From Streptomyces galbus (GTDB taxonomy: Bacteria > Actinomycetota > Actinomycetes > Streptomycetales > Streptomycetaceae), in assembly GCF_005280195.1 (NCBI RefSeq), contig NZ_SZPR01000012.1, forward strand, positions 520,861 through 584,860: a stretch of DNA of 64,000 bases, given 5' to 3'. The notes below the pieces were generated by a model that saw only the letters and a list, made by a program, of their open reading frames with translations, was not told the DNA's origin and did no database searches. The translations under genes were made by a program, and so were the position numbers. This document shows positions 33,613 to 41,960 of this stretch, one piece after another. Positions within the stretch are counted from its first letter, which is position 1. Each line of letters starts with the position of its first letter.

Positions 33613-34470
33613 ATGCACACCCGCCGCATCGGTGACGTGGAGGTCAGCGCGATCGGACTGGGCGGAATGCCCATGTCGATCGAGGGACGGCCGGACGAGG
33701 AGCGCTCCCTCGCCACCCTCCACGCCGCGCTGGACGCCGGAGTGACATTCATCGACACCGCCGACGCCTACCACCGCGACGCGGGGGAGGTCGGCCACAA
33801 CGAGACCCTGATCGCCAAGGCCCTCGCCGGGCACGACCGGGGCCGCGACGTCCTGGTCGCCACCAAGGGCGGCCACCTGCGCCCCGGCGACGGGAGCTGG
33901 ACCCTCGACGGCAGCCCCGCCCACCTCAAGCGGGCCTGCGAGGAGTCCCTGAAGCGGCTGGGCGTGGAGGCCATCGGCCTCTACCAGTTCCACCGCCCCG
34001 ACCCCCGGGTGCCCTACGCCGAGTCCGTCGGCGCGCTGCGGGACCTGCTCGACGAGGGCAAGATCCGCATGGCCGGCGTCTCCAACGCGAACCCCGAGCA
34101 GATCCGCGAGGCGAACGACATCCTCGGCGGCCGGCTGGTCTCCGTGCAGAACCAGTTCTCCCCGGCCTTCCGCTCCAGCGAGCCGGAGCTGCGCCTGTGC
34201 GACGAGCTGGGCATCGCCTTCCTGCCCTGGAGCCCGCTCGGCGGCATCTCCCGCGCCGCCGAACTCGGCTCGGCCTACGCGCCGTTCGCCCGGATCGCCG
34301 AGGCCCACGGGGTGAGCCCGCAGCGGGTCTGCCTGGCCTGGATGCTCGCCAAGTCACCGGTGGTCGTGCCCATCCCGGGCGCGAGCCGGCCCGAGACGAT
34401 CCGCGACTCGGCGACCGCGCCCGAACTGCGGCTCAGCGCCGAGGAACTGGCGGAGCTGGACGCCGTCTGA
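33613..34470 (+). CDS. Aldo/keto reductase
   Basis: This is a 285-residue AKR-family TIM-barrel oxidoreductase. The catalytic tetrad is visible: Asp and Tyr in FIDTADAYH, Lys in LVATKGGH and His in YQFHRPDPR. NADPH-binding residues appear near the C-terminus in PIPGASRPETIRD. It reduces aldehydes or ketones; the natural substrate is unknown. ATG 33613 is preceded by GAGAGGGGTCGAC. It stands alone between the liv terminator and the ABC exporter gene, with about 100 nt to the latter. Confidence 0.9.
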   Translation: MHTRRIGDVEVSAIGLGGMPMSIEGRPDEERSLATLHAALDAGVTFIDTADAYHRDAGEVGHNETLIAKALAGHDRGRDVLVATKGGHLRPGDGSWTLDGSPAHLKRACEESLKRLGVEAIGLYQFHRPDPRVPYAESVGALRDLLDEGKIRMAGVSNANPEQIREANDILGGRLVSVQNQFSPAFRSSEPELRLCDELGIAFLPWSPLGGISRAAELGSAYAPFARIAEAHGVSPQRVCLAWMLAKSPVVVPIPGASRPETIRDSATAPELRLSAEELAELDAV

Positions 34471-34569
34471 CAGCCCGCGCGAGGGACCGTCCCCGCCAGG
34501 TGTACGGCGAGCCCCGGCGGTGGGGGAAGTGCTTGCCGACACCTGGCACCCGGGGAGGGACCACCACTC

Positions 34570-36342
34570 ATGGCGTCGACGCCGGCCGGCCCGCTCGACC
34601 ACCGCTACCGGGGCGAACACCCGGTCCGCACACTCGCCTACCTGCTGCGCGCCGACCGCCGCCGCCTCGCCGCGGCGGTCGTCGTGTTCACCGTCAAGCA
34701 CAGCCCGATCTGGCTGCTGCCGCTGATCACCGCCTCCATCATCGACACCGTCGTCCAGCACCAGCCGGTCTCCCGGCTGTGGACGGCCACCGGCGTCATC
34801 ATGGTGATCCTTCTCGTCAACTACCCGCTGCACGTGCTGTACGTGCGCCTGCTGTACGGCAGCGTCCGCCGCATGGGCACCACGCTGCGCTCCGCGCTGT
34901 GCACCCGCATGCAGCAACTGTCCATCGGCTACCACTCCCGGGTCAGCGCCGGCGTCCTGCAGGCCAAGGTCGTCCGGGACGTCGAGACCGTCGAGCAGAT
35001 GGTGCAGCAGACCGCCGAGCAGGGACTCGGCGCCGTCACCGTGCTGATCGGCGGGCTCGTCATCATCGCCGTGCGCACCCCGGAGTTCGTGCCCGTCTTC
35101 CTCGTCGTGGTGCCCGCCGCCACCCTCCTGGTGGCCCGCCTCAGGTCCCGGCTGCGCGCCCACAACGAGCACTTCCGGCACGAGGTGGAGACCCTCTCCT
35201 CCCGCGTCACCGAGATGACCCGGCTCATCCCCGTCACCCGCGCCCACGGCCTGGAGGGCAAGGCGCTGCGCCGCATGGACGGCACCCTGAGCCGGCTGCT
35301 CACCTCGGGGATGCGCCTGGACCTGGTCAACGGCCGCTTCGGCTCGCTGGCCTGGGTGGTCCTCAACGTCGTCGGCGTCGCCGTCCTCACCGCGGCCGCG
35401 CTCGTGTCGTACTACGGCCTGTGGGGCGTCACCCCCGGCGACGTCGTCATGCTCAGCGCCTTCCTGACCACGCTCACCAACTCCACCACCACGCTGACCG
35501 GTCTGGCCCCGGTCATCACCAAGGGCCTGGAGTCGGTGAGTTCGGTGGGCGAGGTGCTCCAGGCACCCGAACTCGAGGACAACGAGGGCAAGACGCAGGT
35601 CACCGCCGTACGCGGCGCCGTCGCCTTCGACCGCGTCGGCCACGCCTACGAGGACGACGGCCGCCCGGCCGTGCAGGACTTCACCCTGGAGGTCGCCCCC
35701 GGCGAGACGGTCGCGCTGGTCGGCGCGTCCGGCGCCGGCAAGTCCACCGTGCTCAACCTCGTCATCGGCTTCATCCGGCCGACCTCCGGGCGGCTGCTCC
35801 TGGACGGCACCGACATGAGCGGCCTGGACCTGCGCACCTACCGGCGGTTCGTCTCGGTCGTCCCGCAGGAGTCGATCCTGTTCGACGGCACGATCCGCGA
35901 GAACGTCGCCTACGGCATGGAGGACGAGGCCGACGAGGAGGCGGTGCGCGCCGCGCTGCGCGACGCCAACGCCCTGGAGTTCGTCGACCGGTTGCCGCAG
36001 GGCCTGGACACCCTGGTCGGGGACCGCGGCGCGCGCCTGTCCGGTGGCCAGCGCCAACGCCTGGCCATCGCCCGCGCGTTGATCCGCGACCCCCGGGTCC
36101 TCGTGCTCGACGAGGCGACCAGCGCGCTGGACACCCGCTCGGAGGCGCTCGTCCAGGAGGCCCTCGCCCGGCTGCTGCGGGGGCGCACCACGTTCGTCGT
36201 GGCCCACCGGCTGTCCACGGTGCGCGGCGCCGACCGCATCGTCGTCATGGACGACGGCCGCATCCGGGAGATCGGCACCCACGAGGACCTGCTGCGCCGG
36301 GACGGGGCCTACGCGGCGCTGCACGGCGGGCAGGTCGCCTGA
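34570..36342 (+). CDS. ABC exporter with fused membrane and ATPase domains
   Basis: This is a 590-residue half-transporter. A six-helix type-1 exporter membrane domain (about 25-320) is followed by an ATPase with Walker A GASGAGKST, Q-loop VVPQESILFDG, signature LSGGQRQRLAIARAL, Walker B VLVLDEATSALD and switch His in VAHRLSTV. It works as a homodimer exporting lipids, drugs or peptides. No N-terminal peptidase C39 domain is present. ATG 34570 follows GGGAGGGA. It converges on the graspetide maturase gene (75 nt between the stops), so export of that peptide is possible but unproven. Confidence 0.92.
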   Translation: MASTPAGPLDHRYRGEHPVRTLAYLLRADRRRLAAAVVVFTVKHSPIWLLPLITASIIDTVVQHQPVSRLWTATGVIMVILLVNYPLHVLYVRLLYGSVRRMGTTLRSALCTRMQQLSIGYHSRVSAGVLQAKVVRDVETVEQMVQQTAEQGLGAVTVLIGGLVIIAVRTPEFVPVFLVVVPAATLLVARLRSRLRAHNEHFRHEVETLSSRVTEMTRLIPVTRAHGLEGKALRRMDGTLSRLLTSGMRLDLVNGRFGSLAWVVLNVVGVAVLTAAALVSYYGLWGVTPGDVVMLSAFLTTLTNSTTTLTGLAPVITKGLESVSSVGEVLQAPELEDNEGKTQVTAVRGAVAFDRVGHAYEDDGRPAVQDFTLEVAPGETVALVGASGAGKSTVLNLVIGFIRPTSGRLLLDGTDMSGLDLRTYRRFVSVVPQESILFDGTIRENVAYGMEDEADEEAVRAALRDANALEFVDRLPQGLDTLVGDRGARLSGGQRQRLAIARALIRDPRVLVLDEATSALDTRSEALVQEALARLLRGRTTFVVAHRLSTVRGADRIVVMDDGRIREIGTHEDLLRRDGAYAALHGGQVA

Positions 36343-36387
36343 GACGGCAGGGGGCTGGGGCCGGGCAGGGCCCGGGGCGGCGGGGGA

Positions 36388-36410
36388 GGGGGCCGGCCGC
36401 TCGGGCCCCC
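36388..36410. terminator. Short hairpin between convergent genes
   Basis: GGGGGCC and GGCCCCC form a 7-bp stem with a 9-nt loop in the 75-bp gap between the ABC exporter and the ATP-grasp maturase genes. It could terminate both, but the stem is short. Confidence 0.35.
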
Positions 36411-36417
36411 GCGTCCC

Positions 36418-37407
36418 TCAGCGGTAGAGCGCGCCGTTGGTGCCGCCCCCGCAGGGCGTTCCCGTCTCCGGGTCCGGGCCCGCCAGCCACTCGGCGATCG
36501 TGCGGGCGATCGGCTGGCCCGTCTCGACCTCCACGAAGCCGAACTGGCCCGACTGGTTGCACTCCAGGAACCACCAGGTGCCGTCCCCGTCCTCCGCGAA
36601 ATCGAAGGCCCCGTACGCCAGTTCCGCCTGCCGCAGGTAGTCCCGCACCCCGTCGGCGACCCGCGGGGGCACCTCCACCGGCGTCCAGGGCGTCGCCGCC
36701 GAGGCGAACCGCACGTCGACCTCGTCCGGGTCGGCGTCCGGGGGCGTCGCCTTGCGCGCCGCCAGCAGCCGGTCGCCGACCGCGGTCAACCGGATGTCGG
36801 CCCGCTTGGCGACCCGCCGCTGCAGCAGGGTCGGCCCGAACGCCACCGCCGTGAAGTCCGTGTCCGGCGCCACCCGGCTGGTCGGCACCGCCCGCGGCGG
36901 CTCCTGCGGGTGCGCCCCCGACACCGGCTTGACCACCAGGTCCGGGAACCGCGCGGCGAACTCCCGCGCCGCCTGCGGGAACGTCGTGATGAGCGTGGCC
37001 GGCACGGGCAGCCCGCAGCGCTGCGCCAGCCGTAGCTGCCACGGCTTGTGCCGGGCGCGGTGGGACGCGTCCGGGTGGTTCATCCAGCGCGCGTCGGTCC
37101 CGCGCAGCATGCCGTACAGGGCCTGTGAGGACTCCTCGCTCAGCCAGTCGGAGGGCTCGGGCACCCGCGACGCGGGGACGCCGGGCCGGCGCACCCACAC
37201 CGACCGCAGCCCCTCCATGCCGACCAGCCGCCCCCCGGCCCACAGGTGCCCGCGGAACGACCCGTGCACGTACTCGCCCGAGAGGGCGACCCCGCCGGTC
37301 AGGTCGGCGGGGTCCAGCCGGACCACGGGAATCCCGGACGCGTTCAGGTGGACCACCACCATGTCCGCCGTCACGTCCTCTTCACTGGTCAGGATCAGCA
37401 CCGTCAT
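36418..37407 (-). CDS. tgmB: ATP-grasp ribosomal peptide maturase (graspetide ligase)
   Basis: This is a 329-residue ATP-grasp ligase of the MvdC/MvdD-like RiPP maturase type. The N-terminal part (MTVLILTSEEDVTADMVVVHL...) and the motif VWVRRPG are typical of TgmB proteins. The nucleotide site is LVVKPVSGAHPQEP, and the metal-binding end is WFLECNQSGQFGF, with Glu and Asn ligands. These enzymes use ATP to join Asp/Glu side-chain carboxylates to Thr/Ser hydroxyls or Lys amines in a precursor peptide. The gene begins 16 nt after the tgmA-like precursor gene on the same strand, so the two form one operon. It ends facing the ABC exporter gene. Confidence 0.88.
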   Translation of the reverse strand: MTVLILTSEEDVTADMVVVHLNASGIPVVRLDPADLTGGVALSGEYVHGSFRGHLWAGGRLVGMEGLRSVWVRRPGVPASRVPEPSDWLSEESSQALYGMLRGTDARWMNHPDASHRARHKPWQLRLAQRCGLPVPATLITTFPQAAREFAARFPDLVVKPVSGAHPQEPPRAVPTSRVAPDTDFTAVAFGPTLLQRRVAKRADIRLTAVGDRLLAARKATPPDADPDEVDVRFASAATPWTPVEVPPRVADGVRDYLRQAELAYGAFDFAEDGDGTWWFLECNQSGQFGFVEVETGQPIARTIAEWLAGPDPETGTPCGGGTNGALYR

Positions 37408-37423
37408 CGACGCCGGGCCGCGT

Positions 37424-37615
37424 TCAGTCGTCGAAGTGGGTCTTCGAACCCGCCGTGGAGGTGGTGGTCCCCAGCTCCCGGAGCAGGGCGTGGTCCTTGG
37501 CTGCGATCCGGCCGTCCAGGAGTACGTTCAACTGCAGACCGGAGTCGTAGGCGTACGGAATGGTGACCTCCAACTCCGCCGCCGGGCGTGCGTAGTTGAG
37601 CGCGAACGGTTGCAT
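37424..37615 (-). CDS. tgmA: Putative ATP-grasp-modified RiPP precursor peptide
   Basis: This is a 63-residue precursor. The leader opens MQPFALNYARP, a conserved recognition motif of TgmA-type precursors, followed by IPYAYDSGLQLNVLLDGR. The C-terminal core (residues about 49-63) contains T50, T51, T52, S53, T54, S57, K58 and T59 as possible nucleophiles and the terminal pair D62-D63 as carboxylate donors (STAGSKTHFDD). This suits omega-ester or omega-amide cross-links made by the ligase encoded next. ATG 37615 follows GGGAGAG by 4 nt. No protein-L-isoaspartate methyltransferase gene, found beside some graspetide pairs, is next to it. Confidence 0.87.
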   Translation of the reverse strand: MQPFALNYARPAAELEVTIPYAYDSGLQLNVLLDGRIAAKDHALLRELGTTTSTAGSKTHFDD

Positions 37616-37700
37616 CGTCTCTCCCTTTTCGGTGCTGCGCCGACCGAGCCGTCGTTGCCGTGTCGCCGCTTCGCCCGCTGATCTTCTGGGCTTCCTCTTA

Positions 37701-37731
37701 CTTATACGAATCGAACGGGTGATTGGTTTCC
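37701..37731 (-). promoter_or_regulatory. Candidate promoter of the tgmAB operon
   Basis: On the minus strand, GGAAACC (37731-37725) is followed 16 nt later by CGTATAAG (37708-37701), in an A+T-rich stretch about 90-115 nt upstream of the tgmA start. GGAAAC with CGT-type spacing resembles an ECF-sigma promoter. A GTGATT/AATCAC inverted repeat (37719-37724 and 37743-37748) flanks the -35 part. Confidence 0.35.
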
Positions 37732-37807
37732 TTACACTGAGTAATCACGACGCGTTCGGCGCCCCGGTCCTGAGACGGCGGAACGGGGCGCGGAGGTTGA
37801 CTCGACG

Positions 37808-38149
37808 TCAGAGGGAGCGGTCCGGCCGGTGGCCGGACGCGGTGGCACGCACCGTCCGGGGCCGCTCGGGCTCCGGTTCGGCAAGGGGGGTGTGCGGGGC
37901 GCGCAGACTGCGCAGGGCGAGCAGCAGCACCCCGATGTCGTCCAGGTAGACGGGGTCGGGCACCAGGTCGGTCGGCAGCACGAGATACAGGAGCGCGCCC
38001 CAGAACACCCAGCGACGCCCGGTCGGAAGTCCGGCCCGGCGCAGGTCGCGCCGGGTGCGCACCAGCCGTACGGCCAGCCCGACCGCGACGGCGAGCACGA
38101 CGGCCGCGAGGAGCGCGGCGATGACGAGCACGGTGGTGGTCGTGTCCAC
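37808..38149 (-). CDS. DUF1232 family membrane protein
   Basis: This is a 113-residue protein with an N-terminal transmembrane helix (TTTTVLVIAALLAAVVLAVAVGLAV) and the DUF1232/YkvA segment WGALLYLVLPTDLVPDPVYLDDIGVLLLALRSLR, which contains the family Pro-x-Asp-Leu-x-Pro-Asp and Asp-Asp pattern. Function is unknown in the family. GTG 38149 follows GGGGGAGGG; an in-frame upstream extension lacks support. It stands upstream of the graspetide operon on the same strand with about 190 nt between, so it is probably a separate unit. Confidence 0.82.
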   Translation of the reverse strand: MDTTTTVLVIAALLAAVVLAVAVGLAVRLVRTRRDLRRAGLPTGRRWVFWGALLYLVLPTDLVPDPVYLDDIGVLLLALRSLRAPHTPLAEPEPERPRTVRATASGHRPDRSL

Positions 38150-38449
38150 GGGACCCTCCCCCCAGTCCGGGTGCCGCCGGCGGCGGCCCCTCGTGGGCAC
38201 CGCCCGTCGCGGGCCCCACTGAGGAAGTACCCGCCCACCGCGCCCCTATGGCACGGGCCCGCCGTACTCCACCCCTGCGGAGGTTGTGGGAGCCCTTCCT
38301 GACGGGTGGTGAAGCATGGCCGCGGACCCCTCTCATCCTTGTGGCGCACCCGAGTGGCGCGACGTCGTAGGGGGACGTCCCATGGCAGGCGTAGTCGCGT
38401 ACCGCACATCGGGGGCGCAGGACCGACCGCAACCTCCCATGGAGCCACC

Positions 38450-39535
38450 ATGACCACCCGCTCACCGTCCGTCCCTCCGTATCCCACGGCCATACCTCCG
38501 AGCGAGGTGTCCCCCTTCCCCGCGTCCGCGTCCGACGGCCCCGGGGCCGCCGACGCCGTGCGCGCGCCCCTCGACCTGGCGGGCGCCGACACGGTCGACG
38601 GGCTGGTCCGGGCCGCTGTCGTGGACCGGCCGCTGGAGGAGGTCGCCGAACTCATCACCCTGCTCGAACAGTCCCCGGAGCACGCCGGGGCCGTGGGCGA
38701 CGCCCTGCGCGCCGCCGGGGTGGACCGCTCCGTGGACGACGTCGCCCGGCTCGTGACCCTTCTCACACAGCCGCCCCGGCCGGCCGACGGCGCCGACGAG
38801 GTGATCCGCGCCGCGGCCGAGCGCCGCCCGGTCGAGGACGTCACCCGGCTGATGGAACTGCTGCGCCAGGCCGCCCTGGAGCCCCACTGCGAGCAGGAGG
38901 CCGTCCGGGCGGCGGCCACCCGCCGACCGCTCGGGGAACTCGTCGACCTGATCGGCCGGCTGAGCCGTCCGGCGGCTCCGCAGCGGACCGTCGGGCCGTT
39001 CCCGGCACCCGAGGACGACGACCTGTTCCCCGCCGAGCACGCCGACGCACCGCACCCGCCGCAGCTCCGCCCGCGCCGGGAACGCACGGCGGCGGCCCCG
39101 AGGCCCGTCCGGCGCGCCGAGGAGACCTCGCTGTGGCCCGGCCGGCTCGCCGGCGCCCTGCTCGTGCTGTGCTGCGCCGCGTTCCTGCCGCTGCACGCGG
39201 TCGGCGCGACCGGCCAGGCGTACGGCATCGCGCTGGGCGCCTCGGTGCTGTGCGGGATGCTGGCCATGGTCCTGCTGGTCTGGCCCGCCCTCGCGGTCCT
39301 CTCCGCCGCGGTGGTGGTGGCCGCGACCCTGGCCGTCGGGGAGCTCCTCGTCGACCGGCTCGGCCCGTCGGCCCTGTCCGACGTGGTACGGGTCACCGCC
39401 GCTCCGCCCTGGCTGGCCGGCGCGGTCGCCGTGTGCGCGGCGCTGGCCGCGCTGTCGGCCCTGCTGCTGGCCTTCCAGCAGCCCGCACCGCGCGCCGTGC
39501 CGGTCCGCGCCGACCTGCCCGCGGAGACGCGCTGA
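38450..39535 (+). CDS. Repeat-containing membrane protein of unknown function
   Basis: This is a 361-residue protein. Residues about 47-172 hold four divergent helical repeats of about 37 residues sharing the pattern RPxEEVxxLIxLL (VDRPLEEVAELITLLEQ, VDRSVDDVARLVTLLTQ, ERRPVEDVTRLMELLRQ, TRRPLGELVDLIGRLSR). A charged linker follows, then about four transmembrane helices (residues about 230-345). The architecture suggests a cytoplasmic interaction module anchored in the membrane. No known domain is recognised; similar proteins occur in other Streptomyces. ATG 38450 follows GGAGCCACC. A strong terminator follows. Confidence 0.75.
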   Translation: MTTRSPSVPPYPTAIPPSEVSPFPASASDGPGAADAVRAPLDLAGADTVDGLVRAAVVDRPLEEVAELITLLEQSPEHAGAVGDALRAAGVDRSVDDVARLVTLLTQPPRPADGADEVIRAAAERRPVEDVTRLMELLRQAALEPHCEQEAVRAAATRRPLGELVDLIGRLSRPAAPQRTVGPFPAPEDDDLFPAEHADAPHPPQLRPRRERTAAAPRPVRRAEETSLWPGRLAGALLVLCCAAFLPLHAVGATGQAYGIALGASVLCGMLAMVLLVWPALAVLSAAVVVAATLAVGELLVDRLGPSALSDVVRVTAAPPWLAGAVAVCAALAALSALLLAFQQPAPRAVPVRADLPAETR

Positions 39536-39550
39536 CCCCTCGGGAACGAA

Positions 39551-39583
39551 GGACGGCCCCCGCCCTGCCGGCGGGGGCCGTCC
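39551..39583 (+). terminator. Hairpin terminator
   Basis: GGACGGCCCCCGCC and GGCGGGGGCCGTCC form a perfect 14-bp stem with loop CTGCC, 15 nt after the repeat membrane protein gene. Confidence 0.8.
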
Positions 39584-39692
39584 GGGTTCGCCAGGCCGTG
39601 GCGCCGGCTGCGCGGGTCCGCCGGATTCAGCGGGCGTCGCCCGCCGCCCCCGACCCGCCCGTCCGCCCCGGCCCCGGTCTACGCTGGCCGCC

Positions 39693-40379
39693 ATGACCAC
39701 GCTCCCGCACCCCCGCTCCGGTGCCGCAGGGGCCCTGCGTGCCGCCTACCAGGGCTTCGCGGCCGTCGTCGGGGCGCTCGGTGACGAGGAGTCCTGGCTG
39801 CCGACCGGCTGCACGGGCTGGGCCGTGCGCGACCTGGTCTTCCACTGCGTCGGCGACGCCCAGCGCGCTCTCGTCGCCCTGCACACCCCCGCCGAGGGGC
39901 CTCCCGACCGGGATGCCGTGACGTACTGGCGGGACTGGGGCCACGATCCGGTCGGCGCGGCGAACGGGCGCCGCTTCGACCGGGTCGCCGCGAGCATGTT
40001 CCCGGACTTCCGCCAGTTGCGCGCGCTGTACCTGGAGACCGCCGCGGCCACCGTACGGGCCACCGGGTCCACGCCCGCCGACCGGCACGTGGCCACCCAG
40101 GGGCACGTGCTGACCGTGGGCGACCTGATGGCGACGCTCGCCGTCGAGGCCGCCGTGCACCACCTCGACCTGGTGGAGTGCCTGCCGGACGCGCCCCGCC
40201 CGGCCCCGGCCGCCCTGGCGGCGGTACGCGCCACCCTGGACGGACTGCTCGGCCGGCCCGCGCCCGTGGAGTGGACGGACGAGCACTACGCGCGCGTGGG
40301 CACCGGCCGGGCCGCGCTGACGCAGGGCGAACGGACCGCCCTGGGCGCCGACGCGGACCGCTTCCCGTTGTTCTCCTGA
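39693..40379 (+). CDS. Maleylpyruvate isomerase N-terminal (DinB-like) domain protein
   Basis: This is a 228-residue protein of the mycothiol-dependent maleylpyruvate isomerase / DinB-like four-helix fold. The N-terminal signature includes WLPTGCTGWAVRDLVFHCVGDAQRAL (first metal His) and EAAVHHLDLVECL (second metal His pair). Actinobacterial members use mycothiol as cofactor, but most have unknown substrates. ATG 39693 starts the protein; no strong Shine-Dalgarno is seen. It converges on the unknown 402-residue gene with 26 nt between the stops. Confidence 0.85.
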   Translation: MTTLPHPRSGAAGALRAAYQGFAAVVGALGDEESWLPTGCTGWAVRDLVFHCVGDAQRALVALHTPAEGPPDRDAVTYWRDWGHDPVGAANGRRFDRVAASMFPDFRQLRALYLETAAATVRATGSTPADRHVATQGHVLTVGDLMATLAVEAAVHHLDLVECLPDAPRPAPAALAAVRATLDGLLGRPAPVEWTDEHYARVGTGRAALTQGERTALGADADRFPLFS

Positions 40380-40405
40380 GCCCGGCCTGATCGACGAGAC
40401 ACCCC

Positions 40406-41614
40406 CTAGCGCTGCTGCGCCGACGGCTCCGGGTCCTCGGCGGCCCGGGTCCCGGGCGGCTCGGTCGGGGCGGGCCCGTCCGGGGCGGGCCGCAGGGACC
40501 TGGCGCTGTCCCTGAGGCGCTCCAGGGTGCGGGTGAGCTGCTGGAAGGGTGAGCCGCCGGAGCGCACGGCCGGCTGCGGTTCCTCGCCGCGCGGCTGCAC
40601 CAGGGGGATCTCGGCGTGCTCCCGGTACACCGCGAGCGCCTCGTGGGCCTGCTCGGCGGCCTCCCGGTACAGGTCGCGGGACCGCGTCATGGCCTCCAGC
40701 GCCTCGGCGTAACGGGCCACCAACTGCCGCTGCCGGGCCAGCTCCTCCTCCAGCGTCAGCAGGTGCCACTCCTCGCGCAGCGCGGTCAGCACCTCCTCGG
40801 CGCCCTCGGGCAGCGGCTTCACCGCGGCCGCGAACCGGCTGACCACCTCCACCAGCTCCGTCGGCTCCGACCCGTCGAGGAACACGGTCCGTACGGCGAA
40901 GTCGGCGGCGCCGGCGGCCACCGCGCCGGCCGGACCGGGCAGCACGACGGCGCCGCCGCGCGGCACCTCCGCACCGGAGTCGCGCAGCGCCCAGTTGACC
41001 GCGCGGAGCTGGTGCGGCGCGGCGCGGTGCTCCACGACGCGGTCGCGCAGACCGGGCGGCAGGAACCGGACGAGGGGCTTGCGGCCCCGCGCGTCCGGGG
41101 TCATCGCCTCGTGCACGACGAGGTGGACGTTCCAGTCGTCGCGCAGCGCGCCCCTGAGGACCCGGCGCAGCTCCTTGTCGTCGTCGGGCAGCGGGTTGAC
41201 GTGCCGGAACCGCAGCCCGGGGCCGGGCGCGTGGTCCCAGTCACCGTCCGCGCCGGCGCCCGTCCCGGCGGGCCAGAACCGGGTGGCGGGGGAGGGCCAC
41301 CGCCGGCCCCAGGGTCCCTCGGCCTCGGCGACCAGGGTCCAGGTGTGGCCCGGCGCGCGTCCCGCGGCCCCGGCCAGTTCGAGCCGGGCGCGCACGGTCA
41401 CCCCGTCGGGGACGAGCCAGCGCGCCTCGAACACCCGTAGGTCGGGTGCGCGCTCGTCCTCGGACAGCTCCATGAAGTCCTGGAGGGCGCCCTCGTCCTT
41501 CAGGCGCCGGAGGTTCTCCAGGAGCTCCTGCGCCGGGGCGGATCCGGTGTGGCGGCCCCGCGCCAGCCACACCGTGGAGGGCGTCGCGGGACGGGCGGTG
41601 GAAGAGGTCGGCAT
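40406..41614 (-). CDS. Large hypothetical protein with C-terminal coiled coil
   Basis: This is a 402-residue soluble protein without recognised domain. Residues about 25-250 look globular with beta-rich segments (RVFEARWLVPDGVTVRARLEL, HTWTLVAEAEGPWG, WNVHLVVHEAM). Residues about 275-335 form a charged coiled coil (REEWHLLTLEEELARQRQLVARYAEALEAMTRSRD). The last 65 residues are Pro/Arg-rich. ATG 41614 has only a weak ribosome binding site. The family appears restricted to actinomycetes from memory, but that needs a search. The same-strand neighbour 346 nt upstream codes for a Cys/His-rich protein. Confidence 0.72.
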   Translation of the reverse strand: MPTSSTARPATPSTVWLARGRHTGSAPAQELLENLRRLKDEGALQDFMELSEDERAPDLRVFEARWLVPDGVTVRARLELAGAAGRAPGHTWTLVAEAEGPWGRRWPSPATRFWPAGTGAGADGDWDHAPGPGLRFRHVNPLPDDDKELRRVLRGALRDDWNVHLVVHEAMTPDARGRKPLVRFLPPGLRDRVVEHRAAPHQLRAVNWALRDSGAEVPRGGAVVLPGPAGAVAAGAADFAVRTVFLDGSEPTELVEVVSRFAAAVKPLPEGAEEVLTALREEWHLLTLEEELARQRQLVARYAEALEAMTRSRDLYREAAEQAHEALAVYREHAEIPLVQPRGEEPQPAVRSGGSPFQQLTRTLERLRDSARSLRPAPDGPAPTEPPGTRAAEDPEPSAQQR

Positions 41615-41960
41615 GAGTCCATCTGGGAAAAGGGGGCGGCGTGCGCGTTCCAGTATTGCTCTTGGTCACGCGTACTCGATCACGTGGGGGGCCGTCCCGG
41701 TCAGAGCGGTGGCCACGGCTCCCCGTGGACAGGGGGGACGGGGGCGGTGGCGACGGCGCCCCGCACACACGGGGTGCGCGTGACGCGTGCGGGGCGCGTG
41801 CGGCGCACACCAGCCGGGGCGCGCGCACCCGTGTCCACGGTGGCGCGCGCTCACCACAATCGTCCGGACGGACAGGGCCCGCCCATCCATCCGCGTCGGG
41901 GCGGGTCCTGCCCGCTCGCCCGCACGGCCGGTCCGGGGCCGTGCGGGACGGCCCCCTGCG
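41615..41960. other. Intergenic region without a supported gene
   Basis: Apart from the hairpin at 41919-41947, no coding sequence is supported: open frames here are Arg/Pro-rich and lack ribosome binding sites. A+T-rich sequence around 41650-41690 (AGTATTGCTCTTGG, TACTCGATCACG) may hold the promoter of the leftward 402-residue protein gene. Confidence 0.5.
41919..41947 (-). terminator. Hairpin terminator of the Cys/His-rich protein gene
   Basis: CCCGCACGGCC and GGCCGTGCGGG form a perfect 11-bp stem around a 7-nt loop, beginning 14 nt beyond the stop codon of the leftward gene at 41961. Confidence 0.6.
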
